This document shows positions 24,736-32,282 of a stretch of DNA of 50,232 nt, piece by piece; the stretch's first letter is position 1, and every line of letters begins with the position of its first letter. Origin of the DNA: an uncultured Elusimicrobia bacterium (GTDB lineage Bacteria; Elusimicrobiota; Endomicrobiia; Endomicrobiales; Endomicrobiaceae); assembly GCA_937916125.1 (NCBI GenBank), contig CALGGE010000033.1, forward strand, positions 1 to 50,232, given 5' to 3'. The translations under genes and the position numbers were made by a program. Below the pieces are notes generated by a model. The model saw nothing but the letters and a program-made list of their open reading frames with translations. It searched no databases and had not been told where the DNA came from.

Positions 24736-25224
24736 ATGTTACAGATAATAACCATTCCTAATCCTATATTAAAGCAAATCAGCCTGCCCATACAAAAAAT
24801 AGATTCCGAAGTTAAAAATCTTGTATCCGGTATGCGTGAAATAATGTTGTCCTCTTCTCACTGTGTGGGTATAGCCGCAGTTCAGGTGGGCGTATTATCC
24901 CGTCTTATTTTGGCTGATGTGTCTTTAAATCCTAAACCTCACCACAATAACGGTCTGCTTGTAATGATTAATCCTAAAATTACTTATGCATCGGGGAAAC
25001 TGAAATCTCGTGAGGGTTGTTTAAGCGTTCCGGATTTTACCGGTAATGTTATAAGAAAAAATAAAATAGAAGTGGAATATACGGATATTGACGGAAATTT
25101 GCAGAAGTTGAAAACGCACGGTTTTGAATCCATAGTTATTCAGCACGAGATAGATCACCTTGACGGTATTGTCTTCTTGGACAGAGTGTCTTCCTTAAAA
25201 TCAGATATCTTTAAGAGAATGTGA
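24736..25224 (+). CDS. def: Peptide deformylase
   Basis: A 162-aa protein from ATG 24736 (MLQIITIPNPILKQ, the usual deformylase start). It carries the three motifs: GIAAVQVG (GxGxAAxQ type), EGCLSVP (metal-binding Cys) and QHEIDHLDG (HExxH metal site and catalytic Glu). It removes the formyl group from new proteins. The start has no clear ribosome site and follows the ACT gene by 10 bases, suggesting coupling. Confidence 0.96.
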   Translation: MLQIITIPNPILKQISLPIQKIDSEVKNLVSGMREIMLSSSHCVGIAAVQVGVLSRLILADVSLNPKPHHNNGLLVMINPKITYASGKLKSREGCLSVPDFTGNVIRKNKIEVEYTDIDGNLQKLKTHGFESIVIQHEIDHLDGIVFLDRVSSLKSDIFKRM

Positions 25225-25272
25225 TTGGAACAAAATGCGAACATCCGACTATCAAATTTGCTTCACAAATTT

Positions 25273-25291
25273 CATTATACATTCCACATTG
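25273..25291. repeat. CATTATA-CATTCCA-CATTG repeat remnant before the ABC permease
   Basis: Three 7-bp units of the dispersed CATTATA module, one degenerate, about 12 bases before the permease start. No ribosome site is visible before that ATG. Confidence 0.6.
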
Positions 25292-25302
25292 TTAAATAGA
25301 TT

Positions 25303-26274
25303 ATGTTATATTTCATCAGGCGGATTATTTCAGCAATTCCAATATTAATCGGTATCACGATAATAACATTCTTTGTTATGCATATGGCACCGGGCAAACC
25401 TACCGACGCCGTTACCGATATGAATATGAAAGTTTCCGCCGAATCTAAAGAAAGATTACAGAAACTTTACGGACTCGATAAACCTATTTATGTTCAGTAT
25501 TTCGACTGGATGAAAAGAGTTATCTTTTTCGATTTCGGTAATTCTTTTAAAGATATGCGTCCTGCACGAAATAAAATTTTCGAAAGGCTTCCCGCAACAA
25601 TTCTTTTAAATTTTCTGTCTCTGTTTTTTATCTGTCTTATATCAATCCCGTTAGGTATTTACTGTGCCGTCAGAAAAGATTCTTTCGCCGATAAATCCAT
25701 AACAGTTATTTTGTTTATTTTATATTCCGTGCCGTCTTTTTGGTTGGCACTTATGCTTATGATACTTTTCGGTATTCACTTGGGTTGGTTGCCGATATCG
25801 GGCTTATATTCTTTCAATTTTGATACAATGAATATTTTTGAAAAAATTTTTGATATTTCAAAACACTTGATTCTGCCTGTAGCTGTTTCTGTTCTTGTAT
25901 CTTTGGCATCTCTTTCCGGATACACACGTTCCGGAATGTTGGAAGTACTTAAACAGGATTATATTAAGACGGCTTATGCCAAAGGCTTGACGGAAAAACA
26001 GGTTGTTTTAAGGCACGCATTAAAAAACGCTCTTCTTCCGATGATAACGATAATAGGTTTATCTGTTCCGGGACTTATCGGCGGAAGTTTTATTTTTGAG
26101 ACGGTATTTTCTTATCCGGGAATAGGCAGGCTTGGGTATGAGGCGGTAATGGCAAGGGATTATCCCGTTGTTATGGGAATAGCAACGCTCACGGCGGTAT
26201 TAACGCTTTTGGGCAATATTATTGCCGATATTTTATATACTTACGCCGACCCGAGAATAAAAATCACGAAATGA
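25303..26274 (+). CDS. Peptide/nickel-type ABC transporter permease (DppB-like)
   Basis: A 323-aa inner-membrane protein. The first transmembrane helix (RRIISAIPILIGITIITFFV) is followed by the family motif MHMAPGKPTDA, a periplasmic segment and five more helices. The EAA loop (YIKTAYAKGLTEKQVVLRHALKN) docks the ATPase. It matches DppB/OppB permeases (COG0601). It overlaps the next permease by 4 bases (ATGA). The substrate-binding protein is not in the window, so peptide, nickel or another ligand cannot be decided. Confidence 0.92.
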   Translation: MLYFIRRIISAIPILIGITIITFFVMHMAPGKPTDAVTDMNMKVSAESKERLQKLYGLDKPIYVQYFDWMKRVIFFDFGNSFKDMRPARNKIFERLPATILLNFLSLFFICLISIPLGIYCAVRKDSFADKSITVILFILYSVPSFWLALMLMILFGIHLGWLPISGLYSFNFDTMNIFEKIFDISKHLILPVAVSVLVSLASLSGYTRSGMLEVLKQDYIKTAYAKGLTEKQVVLRHALKNALLPMITIIGLSVPGLIGGSFIFETVFSYPGIGRLGYEAVMARDYPVVMGIATLTAVLTLLGNIIADILYTYADPRIKITK

Positions 26275-27089
26275 AAACTAATAAATTTTTTATCATCGGA
26301 GTTATATTTATTTTACTGCTGATATTGACTGCAATTTTTGCACCCGTACTTACACCATATACACCGTCACAGCAGAATTTAATAGAAAGACTGCAAGCAC
26401 CTTCCGCTCAACATCTTTTCGGTACGGATGATTTGGGCAGAGATGTTTTTGCAAGAATAGTATATGGTTCTCGTATTTCTCTTTCAGTAGGTTTTATTTC
26501 GGTCTTTATAATTCTTTGTATAGGAACATTTTTCGGCATAATTGCGGGCTATTACGGCGGTACAATCGATTATATAATAATGCGTTTTACGGATATAGTG
26601 TTGTGTTTTCCGACATTTTTTCTTATAATACTTGTTATAGCTTTTATAGAACCGAATATTTATAACGTTATGATAGTTATAGGTTGTACATCTTGGCCGG
26701 GACTGGCAAGGCTTGTAAGAGCTGAAGTTTTATCATTGAAAGAACGAGAATTTATTCTTGCGGCAAAAATGATGGCGATAAGTAATGTAAAAATATTTTT
26801 TGTACATATTTTACCGAATATAGTTTCACCTTTGATGGTATATTCTTCTCTTGCCATAGGCGGGGCTATACTTACGGAATCGGCACTTTCGTTTTTAGGC
26901 TTGGGTGTTCAACCGCCAATGCCGTCGTGGGGACAAATATTAACATCCGGTAAAGATTATATTTATATGGCGTGGTGGCTTTCTGTATTTCCGGGTATTG
27001 CTATTTTGGTTACTGTACTTTCTTTTAATCTTGTGGGAGAAGCAATCAGAGATGCCTTTGATCCTAAAAATCGCGAAGCAAATTTTTAA
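26271..27089 (+). CDS. Peptide/nickel-type ABC transporter permease (DppC-like)
   Basis: A 272-aa protein with an N-terminal transmembrane helix, the DppC motif HLFGTDDLGRDVFARIVYGS, five further helices, the EAA loop (REFILAAKMMAISNVKIFF) and the typical end GEAIRDAFDPK. It pairs with the preceding DppB-like subunit. The stop TAA at 27087-27089 lies inside TTTTTAACTCTTCAAC, a 16-base sequence identical to 12736-12751 in the composite repeat, so the repeat ends the gene. Confidence 0.92.
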   Translation: MKTNKFFIIGVIFILLLILTAIFAPVLTPYTPSQQNLIERLQAPSAQHLFGTDDLGRDVFARIVYGSRISLSVGFISVFIILCIGTFFGIIAGYYGGTIDYIIMRFTDIVLCFPTFFLIILVIAFIEPNIYNVMIVIGCTSWPGLARLVRAEVLSLKEREFILAAKMMAISNVKIFFVHILPNIVSPLMVYSSLAIGGAILTESALSFLGLGVQPPMPSWGQILTSGKDYIYMAWWLSVFPGIAILVTVLSFNLVGEAIRDAFDPKNREANF

Positions 27090-27106
27090 CTCTTCAACCG
27101 TTCAAC
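27083..27106. repeat. Short 8-bp-module repeat at the 3' end of the DppC-like gene
   Basis: TTTTTAACTCTTCAAC followed by CGTTCAAC. Sixteen bases are identical to 12736-12751. It supplies the TAA stop of the permease gene. Confidence 0.7.
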
Positions 27107-27129
27107 AAAAATTTGTTTCATAATTTTTT

Positions 27130-27918
27130 ATGTTTTTAACTGTTAAAAATTTATCAGCAGGTTATTATATCAATTCCGATTTTGTCGAAGTTTTGCATAA
27201 TATCAGCTTGGACATAAGCGAGGGGGAGTCTTTTGCCATAATCGGACAGTCAGGCTCGGGTAAAAGCACTCTTGCTCTTTCTTTGATGGGGCTTCTCTCT
27301 ATAGATAACGGCAAAATCTCTAAAGGAAATATTGAATTTTGCGGAAAAGATTTGCAATCGAATATTGCAAAAATCAGAGGAAAAGATATTTCAATCGTTC
27401 TGCAGGATCCGCATTCTTATTTGAATCCGGTAGTAAAAGTCGGCAAACAGGTTCTTGAAGCATTGGAAGTGTATAACAAAACTCTTACCAAAGAAGAAAA
27501 AATTGCAAGAATAAAAGAAATTTTTAAAAAAGTAAAACTTGACGATTTTGATAGAATTTATAATTCTTATCCTCACAGACTTTCAGGCGGACAGAAACAG
27601 AGAATATTAATTGCAATGGCGATAGTAAATAATCCTAAACTCCTTATTGCCGACGAGCCGACTTCAGGTCTTGATGCAAATGTACAAACACAAATACTGG
27701 AACTTTTTGCGGAACTAAAAAAAGAATTAAATTTAACAATGATAATAATAACTCACAATATTTCAATAGCAAAAAAATATTGTGACAGGTTGGCGGTAAT
27801 GTATAGAGGGGAAATTGTTGAACAGGGCAATACTGTGGAAATTTTCGGTAATCCAAAAAACGCTTACACTAAGCTGCTTATAAAGGCCGCCGGAAGATTT
27901 TTAACGACAGTTGAATAG
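27130..27918 (+). CDS. Peptide/nickel-type ABC transporter ATPase (DppD-like)
   Basis: A 262-aa ATPase with Walker A GQSGSGKST, Q-loop VLQDPHSYLNP, signature LSGGQKQRI, Walker B LLIADEPTSGLD and switch His in IITHN. It ends NAYTKLLIKAA where longer DppD proteins continue with a C-terminal oligopeptide-transporter extension. The last residues TTVE and the TAG stop come from the adjoining GACAGTTGAATAG repeat. A DppF-type second ATPase and a binding protein are missing next to it. No ribosome site is apparent; AACAAA-AA-TTTGTT lies just upstream. Confidence 0.9.
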   Translation: MFLTVKNLSAGYYINSDFVEVLHNISLDISEGESFAIIGQSGSGKSTLALSLMGLLSIDNGKISKGNIEFCGKDLQSNIAKIRGKDISIVLQDPHSYLNPVVKVGKQVLEALEVYNKTLTKEEKIARIKEIFKKVKLDDFDRIYNSYPHRLSGGQKQRILIAMAIVNNPKLLIADEPTSGLDANVQTQILELFAELKKELNLTMIIITHNISIAKKYCDRLAVMYRGEIVEQGNTVEIFGNPKNAYTKLLIKAAGRFLTTVE

Positions 27919-28045
27919 TTGAAAGGTTGAAGAGTTAAAAACGGCAATGTACAATGTATGATGTACAATGTACAATGAACGGCAACGGCAACGACGGTTG
28001 AAAAGTTGAAAAGTTGAAAAGTTGAAGAGTTGAAAACGGCAATAA
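27904..28045. repeat. Composite repeat between the ABC ATPase and the pilin gene
   Basis: In order: GACAGTTGAATAGTTGAAAGG 8-bp units, TTGAAG-17-TACAAT promoter-like unit (27927-27955), ACAATG 7-bp-type units, GGCAACGGCAACGACG tract, then five 8-bp units GTTGAAAA x3, GTTGAAGA, GTTGAAAA (27997-28036) and CGGCAATAAATT. The array ends 30 bases before the pilin ATG. It also gives the ABC ATPase gene its stop codon. Confidence 0.88.
27927..27955 (+). promoter_or_regulatory. Repeat-borne promoter candidate, TTGAAG-17-TACAAT
   Basis: TTGAAG 27927-27932, 17 bases, TACAAT 27950-27955. The same arrangement occurs at 45185 and 45310. It points to the pilin gene at 28067. Confidence 0.5.
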
Positions 28046-28066
28046 ATTAAAAAAAGGAGAAGAATT

Positions 28067-28483
28067 ATGAAAAGAAAATTAAAAGGGTTCACATTGGTAG
28101 AATTGGTAATAACGATTGCCATCGTTATCATTTTATCTGTAATTTCCGTACCGATTTACAGAGGGTACATTGATAAAGCTAAAATGTCAGAAGCATATGC
28201 ACTTCTTGGAACAATATTATCAGCACAGAAAGCATATTTTTCAGAGTATGGTAATTTCTTACAACATGGTAATAGTAGCAGGTACACAAGTTTTGATACT
28301 GTTCTCGGAGTAGATGCCAGAGGGAACAAGTATATTACATGGTTTCATGTCGGAGAAAATAGCGGTGGCAAGTTCTATTTTAATGCACGTGTTTGGAAAC
28401 CTGTAGATTTACCGGAAGAAGGGAAAACAGATTTTGTTCTAACTTATAATATTACGGAAGGTTCAAAATTTTATTTTCAATAA
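28067..28483 (+). CDS. Type IV pilin / pseudopilin-like protein
   Basis: A 138-aa protein with a type III prepilin signal: basic leader MKRKLKG, cleavage before FTLVELV, Glu at mature position 5, then a 20-residue hydrophobic helix (ITIAIVIILSVISVPIYRGY). The globular part is short, with aromatic residues and no Cys pair. PilD-type peptidase would process it. AAAAAGGAGAAG precedes the ATG. It stands alone between an 8-bp tandem array and a terminator, without pilus assembly genes. Elusimicrobia are known for many scattered pilin-like genes of unknown role. Confidence 0.88.
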   Translation: MKRKLKGFTLVELVITIAIVIILSVISVPIYRGYIDKAKMSEAYALLGTILSAQKAYFSEYGNFLQHGNSSRYTSFDTVLGVDARGNKYITWFHVGENSGGKFYFNARVWKPVDLPEEGKTDFVLTYNITEGSKFYFQ

Positions 28484-28580
28484 GACGTAATTATTGAAAA
28501 ACTAAGTCGGGCGGACTCACATAGCAAGTTCGAAGAAAAGTAAATTTTCCCTTGTGAAAATTACTTCTCGGCTTACAAAA

Positions 28581-28619
28581 AAAGGTTACAATCCTAAAAT
28601 TTTAAGGATTGTAATCTTT
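28581..28619 (+). terminator. Terminator after the pilin gene
   Basis: A 15-bp stem (AAAGGTTACAATCCT / AGGATTGTAATCTTT, one G-T) with a 9-base loop and a following GTTATTTTT tract. Confidence 0.75.
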
Positions 28620-28659
28620 GTTATTTTTAATGCAAAAATTTCATTGGAAGCGTAGTGGA

Positions 28660-28682
28660 AACTCCAAGCTTTGCTTGGAGTT
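28660..28682. repeat. Triloop hairpin AACTCCAAGC-TTT-GCTTGGAGTT
   Basis: A perfect 10-bp stem with a TTT loop (AAA on the other strand) inside the 480-base gap between the pilin gene and the convergent ZIP gene. The rest of this gap is A-rich with no supported gene. It also holds a GGGC-TAC-GCCC mini-hairpin at 28910-28920. Confidence 0.6.
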
Positions 28683-28930
28683 CCGAAGAGCCTCGGGCGT
28701 GGAACGGAATTTTACCGATAAAATGAAAGGAACGACATTGAACGAACATAAAAAATAAAATGAACTGCAGGGAAAAACGGTGACAATGATGAAGTTTATC
28801 AAAAAAATGTAATAATAAATTATAAAAATGTAACCTTGAAAATTTTATTTAAAAAATTTTGCGACGGATAAAATATAAAATAATATCAAAAAATGTAAGG
28901 ACATAATAAGGGCTACGCCCGCAAAGAAAA

Positions 28931-28951
28931 ACCACCGGCTTTGCCGGTGGT
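28931..28951 (-). terminator. Terminator of the ZIP transporter gene (minus strand)
   Basis: ACCACCGGC-AAA-GCCGGTGGT followed by TTTTTCTTT when read on the minus strand, just beyond the ZIP stop codon. A textbook rho-independent terminator with a triloop. Confidence 0.8.
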
Positions 28952-28960
28952 TGGTTATAT

Positions 28961-29668
28961 TTAATGAACAAGGTGGCCTAAAAATGCCACGATAATTACC
29001 CCCGCCAACAGATACACCCCGGCTTTTTTATTTGAAGATTTATGCGTTTCCGGAATCAAGTCTGCCGCCGCCAGATAAATGAATGTCCCGGAAGTCAATG
29101 CTAAAAAGTTTCCTATCAGGTGAGAAATTTGATTGGAGAAGACAAGCCCTACAAGAGTTCCTATCGGAGTAAATACGGCTGTAGCAATGGAATAAGTTAA
29201 AATTTTCTTAATGGATTTATTTGAATGCATTAAAATTCCGGTAATTGTTACTCCGTCGGGAAGTTTGTGTAACATTATTGCAATTGTAGTCATCAGACCT
29301 ATGTAAGCGTTGGCATCAAACCCGATACTTATTATTATACCGTCAAAAAACGAATGCAGAGATAACCCGAAAGTGGACATCGCACCCAAATGAACACCGC
29401 AATGCTCGTCATGGCACGGATGGAAAAATATAAAATATTGCAGGAAAAACATAAACAGGAAACCGATAAATATATAAATTACGGAGTCTGTATTATGTTC
29501 TATCGCTTCCGGTATCAAATGAACAAATGCTATCGATAACATAACGCCGGCCGCAAACCCTATCAACAAAATAGAATTTTCTCTTGCCCATTTCGAAAAT
29601 TTCAGTACCAACAGTGTTCCGCAAATTGCAGAAAGCATCGCCAACAATGAATAAAACATTACTTGCAT
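28961..29668 (-). CDS. ZIP-family metal ion transporter
   Basis: A 235-aa membrane protein with about eight transmembrane helices. The His-rich loop between helices 3 and 4 is short (FFHPCHDEHCGVH). Helix 4 has LHSFFDGIIIS and helix 5 has IMLHKLPDGVTITGIL, the binuclear metal-site motifs of ZIP transporters. It imports zinc, iron or manganese across the inner membrane; which metal is not decided. GGAGAT precedes the ATG. It follows trpB2 by 50 bases in one transcription unit. Confidence 0.9.
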   Translation of the reverse strand: MQVMFYSLLAMLSAICGTLLVLKFSKWARENSILLIGFAAGVMLSIAFVHLIPEAIEHNTDSVIYIFIGFLFMFFLQYFIFFHPCHDEHCGVHLGAMSTFGLSLHSFFDGIIISIGFDANAYIGLMTTIAIMLHKLPDGVTITGILMHSNKSIKKILTYSIATAVFTPIGTLVGLVFSNQISHLIGNFLALTSGTFIYLAAADLIPETHKSSNKKAGVYLLAGVIIVAFLGHLVH

Positions 29669-29718
29669 TCAATATCTCCAATCATATGATTTTCTGACGT
29701 TCCGTCGTTGCAGATTCT

Positions 29719-31077
29719 CTAAAGTTTAGGCAAATCTTTAAGTGCTTTTTCAACTTCTTCCTGCGAGAAATCGCAATCTTGCATACTTCCCGAAAGATAG
29801 CTGTCATAAGCCGTTAAATCAAAATGTCCGTGTCCCGATAAATTGAATAATATCGTTTTTGATTTTCCTTCTTCTTTTGCTTTCAAGGCTTCATTAATTG
29901 CTACCCTTATGGCGTGAGAAGATTCCGGTGCGGGAAGTATTCCCTCACATCTTGCAAAAGTTACCGCCGCTTCAAAAGCTTCGGTTTGTCTTACGACTGC
30001 GGCTTCGGCAAGTTTTTCTTTTACTATCGCGGAAACAAGCGGAGATGCACCGTGATATCTTAAACCGCCGGCATGAATACCGTTCGGCATAAACGTGTGG
30101 CTTAACGTGTACATTTTTATTGCAGGAGTAAAGCCCGACAAATCGCCGAAATCATAAGCATATACGCCTTTGGAAAGTTTCGGACATGCTGAAGGTTCGG
30201 CAGCTATTGCTCTTAAATTTTTATGTGTTCCGTTAATTTTATCCATTATGAAAGGAAATGCTATACCGGAGAAATTTGAACCGCCGCCGAGACAAGCTAT
30301 GACGATATCAGGATATTCTCCCGCAATTTCCATTTGTTTTTTTGCTTCAAGTCCTATGATGGTCTGATGTAATGCGACGTGGTTTAAAACGCTTCCCAAA
30401 GCATATTTTGCATTTTGGTGTGTTACAACATCTTCAATAGCTTCGGAAATTGCTATGCCGAGCGACCCGTTAGAGTTCGGATCTTTTTCAAGAACCGTTC
30501 TTCCTGCGTTGGTCTGCACGGAAGGACTTGCAAAAACGTTTGCTCCGTAAACTTGCATAAGAGATTTTCTGTAAGGTTTCTGTTGGAAAGAAACTTTTAC
30601 CATGTACACTACGCATTCGATACCGAACATTTTACATGCCATTGCAAGAGCCGAACCCCACTGACCGGCTCCGGTTTCGGTTGCAATTCTTTTTGTTCCG
30701 GCTTTTTTATTATAATATGCTTGTGCAATTGCCGAGTTGGATTTGTGGCTGCCCGACGGGCTGACACTTTCATTTTTGAAATAAATTTTTGCCGGTGTGT
30801 CGAGGAACTTTTCAAGATTTCTTGCTCTTATCAAAGGAGACGGTCTCCATATTTTGTAGGCATCTCTTACCTCTTCGGGAATATCTATCCATCTTTCCGT
30901 AGTGAGTTCCTGTTCTGCAATCGGCTCGGGGAATATATGGCATAAATCGTCTTTTGTTGCCGGTTTTCCAGTCTTGGGATTAAGGTAAGGCTCAAGCGGC
31001 GTCGGCAAGTCCGCTTGTATGTTGTACCACTGTGTAGGAATATCTTTTTCATTTAAAATTATTTTTTTGTCATCCAT
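29719..31077 (-). CDS. TrpB2-type tryptophan synthase beta chain
   Basis: A 452-aa PLP enzyme of the longer TrpB2 class. It has an N-terminal extension, IYFKNESVSPSGSHKSNSA (PLP Lys112), ETGAGQWGSALA, LGGGSNFSGIAFP (phosphate-binding loop) and GLRYHGASPL. TrpB2 condenses indole or O-phosphoserine-derived aminoacrylate with serine to give tryptophan and works without TrpA; no trpA is near. It may serve indole salvage. It heads the trpB2-zip unit with a promoter at 31133-31161 (minus) and ribosome site GAGAGG. Confidence 0.93.
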   Translation of the reverse strand: MDDKKIILNEKDIPTQWYNIQADLPTPLEPYLNPKTGKPATKDDLCHIFPEPIAEQELTTERWIDIPEEVRDAYKIWRPSPLIRARNLEKFLDTPAKIYFKNESVSPSGSHKSNSAIAQAYYNKKAGTKRIATETGAGQWGSALAMACKMFGIECVVYMVKVSFQQKPYRKSLMQVYGANVFASPSVQTNAGRTVLEKDPNSNGSLGIAISEAIEDVVTHQNAKYALGSVLNHVALHQTIIGLEAKKQMEIAGEYPDIVIACLGGGSNFSGIAFPFIMDKINGTHKNLRAIAAEPSACPKLSKGVYAYDFGDLSGFTPAIKMYTLSHTFMPNGIHAGGLRYHGASPLVSAIVKEKLAEAAVVRQTEAFEAAVTFARCEGILPAPESSHAIRVAINEALKAKEEGKSKTILFNLSGHGHFDLTAYDSYLSGSMQDCDFSQEEVEKALKDLPKL

Positions 31078-31132
31078 TTTTTTACCTCTCCGTGAAAAAT
31101 TTTATCGTATTTTCTTTTTACAATTTTCAATA

Positions 31133-31161
31133 ATTTTATCTAAAAGTTTAACTTTTGTCAA
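31133..31161 (-). promoter_or_regulatory. trpB2 promoter (minus), TTGACA-17-TAAAAT
   Basis: Reading the minus strand: TTGACA (31161-31156), 17 bases, TAAAAT (31138-31133). It is back to back with the tadA promoter, so the two share the control region. Confidence 0.7.
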
Positions 31162-31176
31162 ATAATATGATATAAT
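31148..31176 (+). promoter_or_regulatory. tadA promoter, TTAACT-17-TATAAT
   Basis: Consensus TATAAT at 31171-31176 with a weaker TTAACT 17 bases upstream. Only 10 bases separate the -10 box from ATG 31187, giving a leader of a few bases at most. Confidence 0.6.
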
Positions 31177-31186
31177 ATATGTATTT

Positions 31187-31663
31187 ATGGAAAATAACAT
31201 TTTTGAAGATAAAGATATTTATTTTATGCGGCAAGCGCTTAAGCAGGCACGGAAGGCATACGATATCGACGAAGTTCCCGTAGGGGCCGTTGTTGTGAAA
31301 GACGGTAAGATAATAGCAAGAGGACATAATAAGAGCATATCTTTGACGGACTGTACTGCTCATGCCGAAATTGTTGCATTAAGAAAAGCATGCAGAAAAT
31401 TGAACAATTACAGATTGACAGATTGTTCAATGTATGTTACAATAGAACCTTGCACAATGTGTATGGGTGCATTAATTCACGCAAGAATTAAGACTTTGTA
31501 CTTCGGTGCAAGAGATATAAAAACCGGTGCATGCGGAAGCGTTTTTGATATAAACGAAAAAAAGTTAAATCATAAAATCAATATAAAAATTGGACTTTTA
31601 CAACAAGAATGTGCTAAAATAATAAAAATGTTCTTTGAACATAAACGCCGGTTAAAAAGTTGA
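31187..31663 (+). CDS. tadA: tRNA-specific adenosine deaminase
   Basis: A 158-aa cytidine-deaminase-fold enzyme with the zinc motif CTAHAEIVALRKA (H59, E61) and EPCTMCMGALIHARI (C89, C92), FGARDIKTGACGS and a basic C-terminus. It deaminates A34 of tRNA-Arg(ACG) to inosine. There is no ribosome site; the promoter makes it nearly leaderless. The stop TGA lies in GTTAAAAAGTTGAA, shared with the repeat at 48552, so the gene ends in a repeat module. Confidence 0.93.
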   Translation: MENNIFEDKDIYFMRQALKQARKAYDIDEVPVGAVVVKDGKIIARGHNKSISLTDCTAHAEIVALRKACRKLNNYRLTDCSMYVTIEPCTMCMGALIHARIKTLYFGARDIKTGACGSVFDINEKKLNHKINIKIGLLQQECAKIIKMFFEHKRRLKS

Positions 31664-31700
31664 ACGGGCTTTGCTCTCAAATGTTCAACTGATTAACGGA
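31652..31700. repeat. Repeat block between tadA and tmRNA
   Basis: GGTTAAAAAGTTGAACGGG, then a CTTTGCTC mini-hairpin centre and TGTTCAACTGATTAAC. GTTGAAC and GTTCAAC form an inverted pair. Part of the 8-bp module family. Confidence 0.55.
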
Positions 31701-31711
31701 GTGAAATTTTC

Positions 31712-32102
31712 GGGGGTGAGTTGGGTTCGACGGGGAAGGAAGATGTAAAGACAGCAAGCCTGAGTTGGTCGATGGCTCAGTAAAAATCGACCGAAAAAGA
31801 AACGACGAACAAATCGTTCCTCAAAATGTAGTACCTTTACAACCTGTAATGGTACCTGCATTATTAGCTGCTTAAGTCAGCTGCGTTTTACCTATGACAC
31901 CTGCTATTAGGATAAAACGACAAGAGCAGGTTAGTATTAATTTTGTTGTTCCGTAATTTTAATATGAATCCTTAACGGAGCCGGTTTATAAAATAGTTCC
32001 GTCCGGTAATGGTTTTATAAACAAGACAAATTTTTCCGGACTAAGCTTGTAGCGGTCTTACTGAAACTTTTTCGGACGCGGGTTCAATTCCCGCCACCTC
32101 CA
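31712..32102 (+). ncRNA. ssrA: Transfer-messenger RNA
   Basis: The 5' end GGGGGTGAGTTGGGTTCGAC and 3' end GGTTCAATTCCCGCCACCTCC are the conserved tmRNA ends. Acceptor GGGGGTG pairs with CACCTCC (one G-T), with discriminator A at 32102. The 3' CCA is not fully encoded (CCG). The tag frame resumes near 31798 (AGA AAC GAC GAA) and stops at TAA 31873-31875. It reads about 25 residues: start (R)NDEQIV, end VMVPALLAA, keeping the canonical NDE start and LAA end. It rescues stalled ribosomes and tags the product for proteolysis. Confidence 0.95.
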
Positions 32103-32160
32103 CCGGAAAATTGCCTAAGTGATTTTTACAACTCTTAGATTTATAAGTTTAAATATAATT

Positions 32161-32207
32161 ATTTTTGCGTAGCAAAAATACAACAAAAATTTTCAAAGAA
32201 AATTTTT
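32161..32207. promoter_or_regulatory. Two triloop hairpins in the tmRNA-ilvC gap
   Basis: ATTTTTGC-GTA-GCAAAAAT (32161-32179) and AAAAATTTTC-AAA-GAAAATTTTT (32185-32207), both perfect. They lie between ssrA and the ilvC ribosome site. They may end ssrA transcription or form the ilvC leader. Confidence 0.6.
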
Positions 32208-32282
32208 CAGAGACCTTAAGATTTGAGGCGAAATTGTAGCCCGAATATTAAAGTCGATATAAGGTATAACAAGGAGAAAGAA

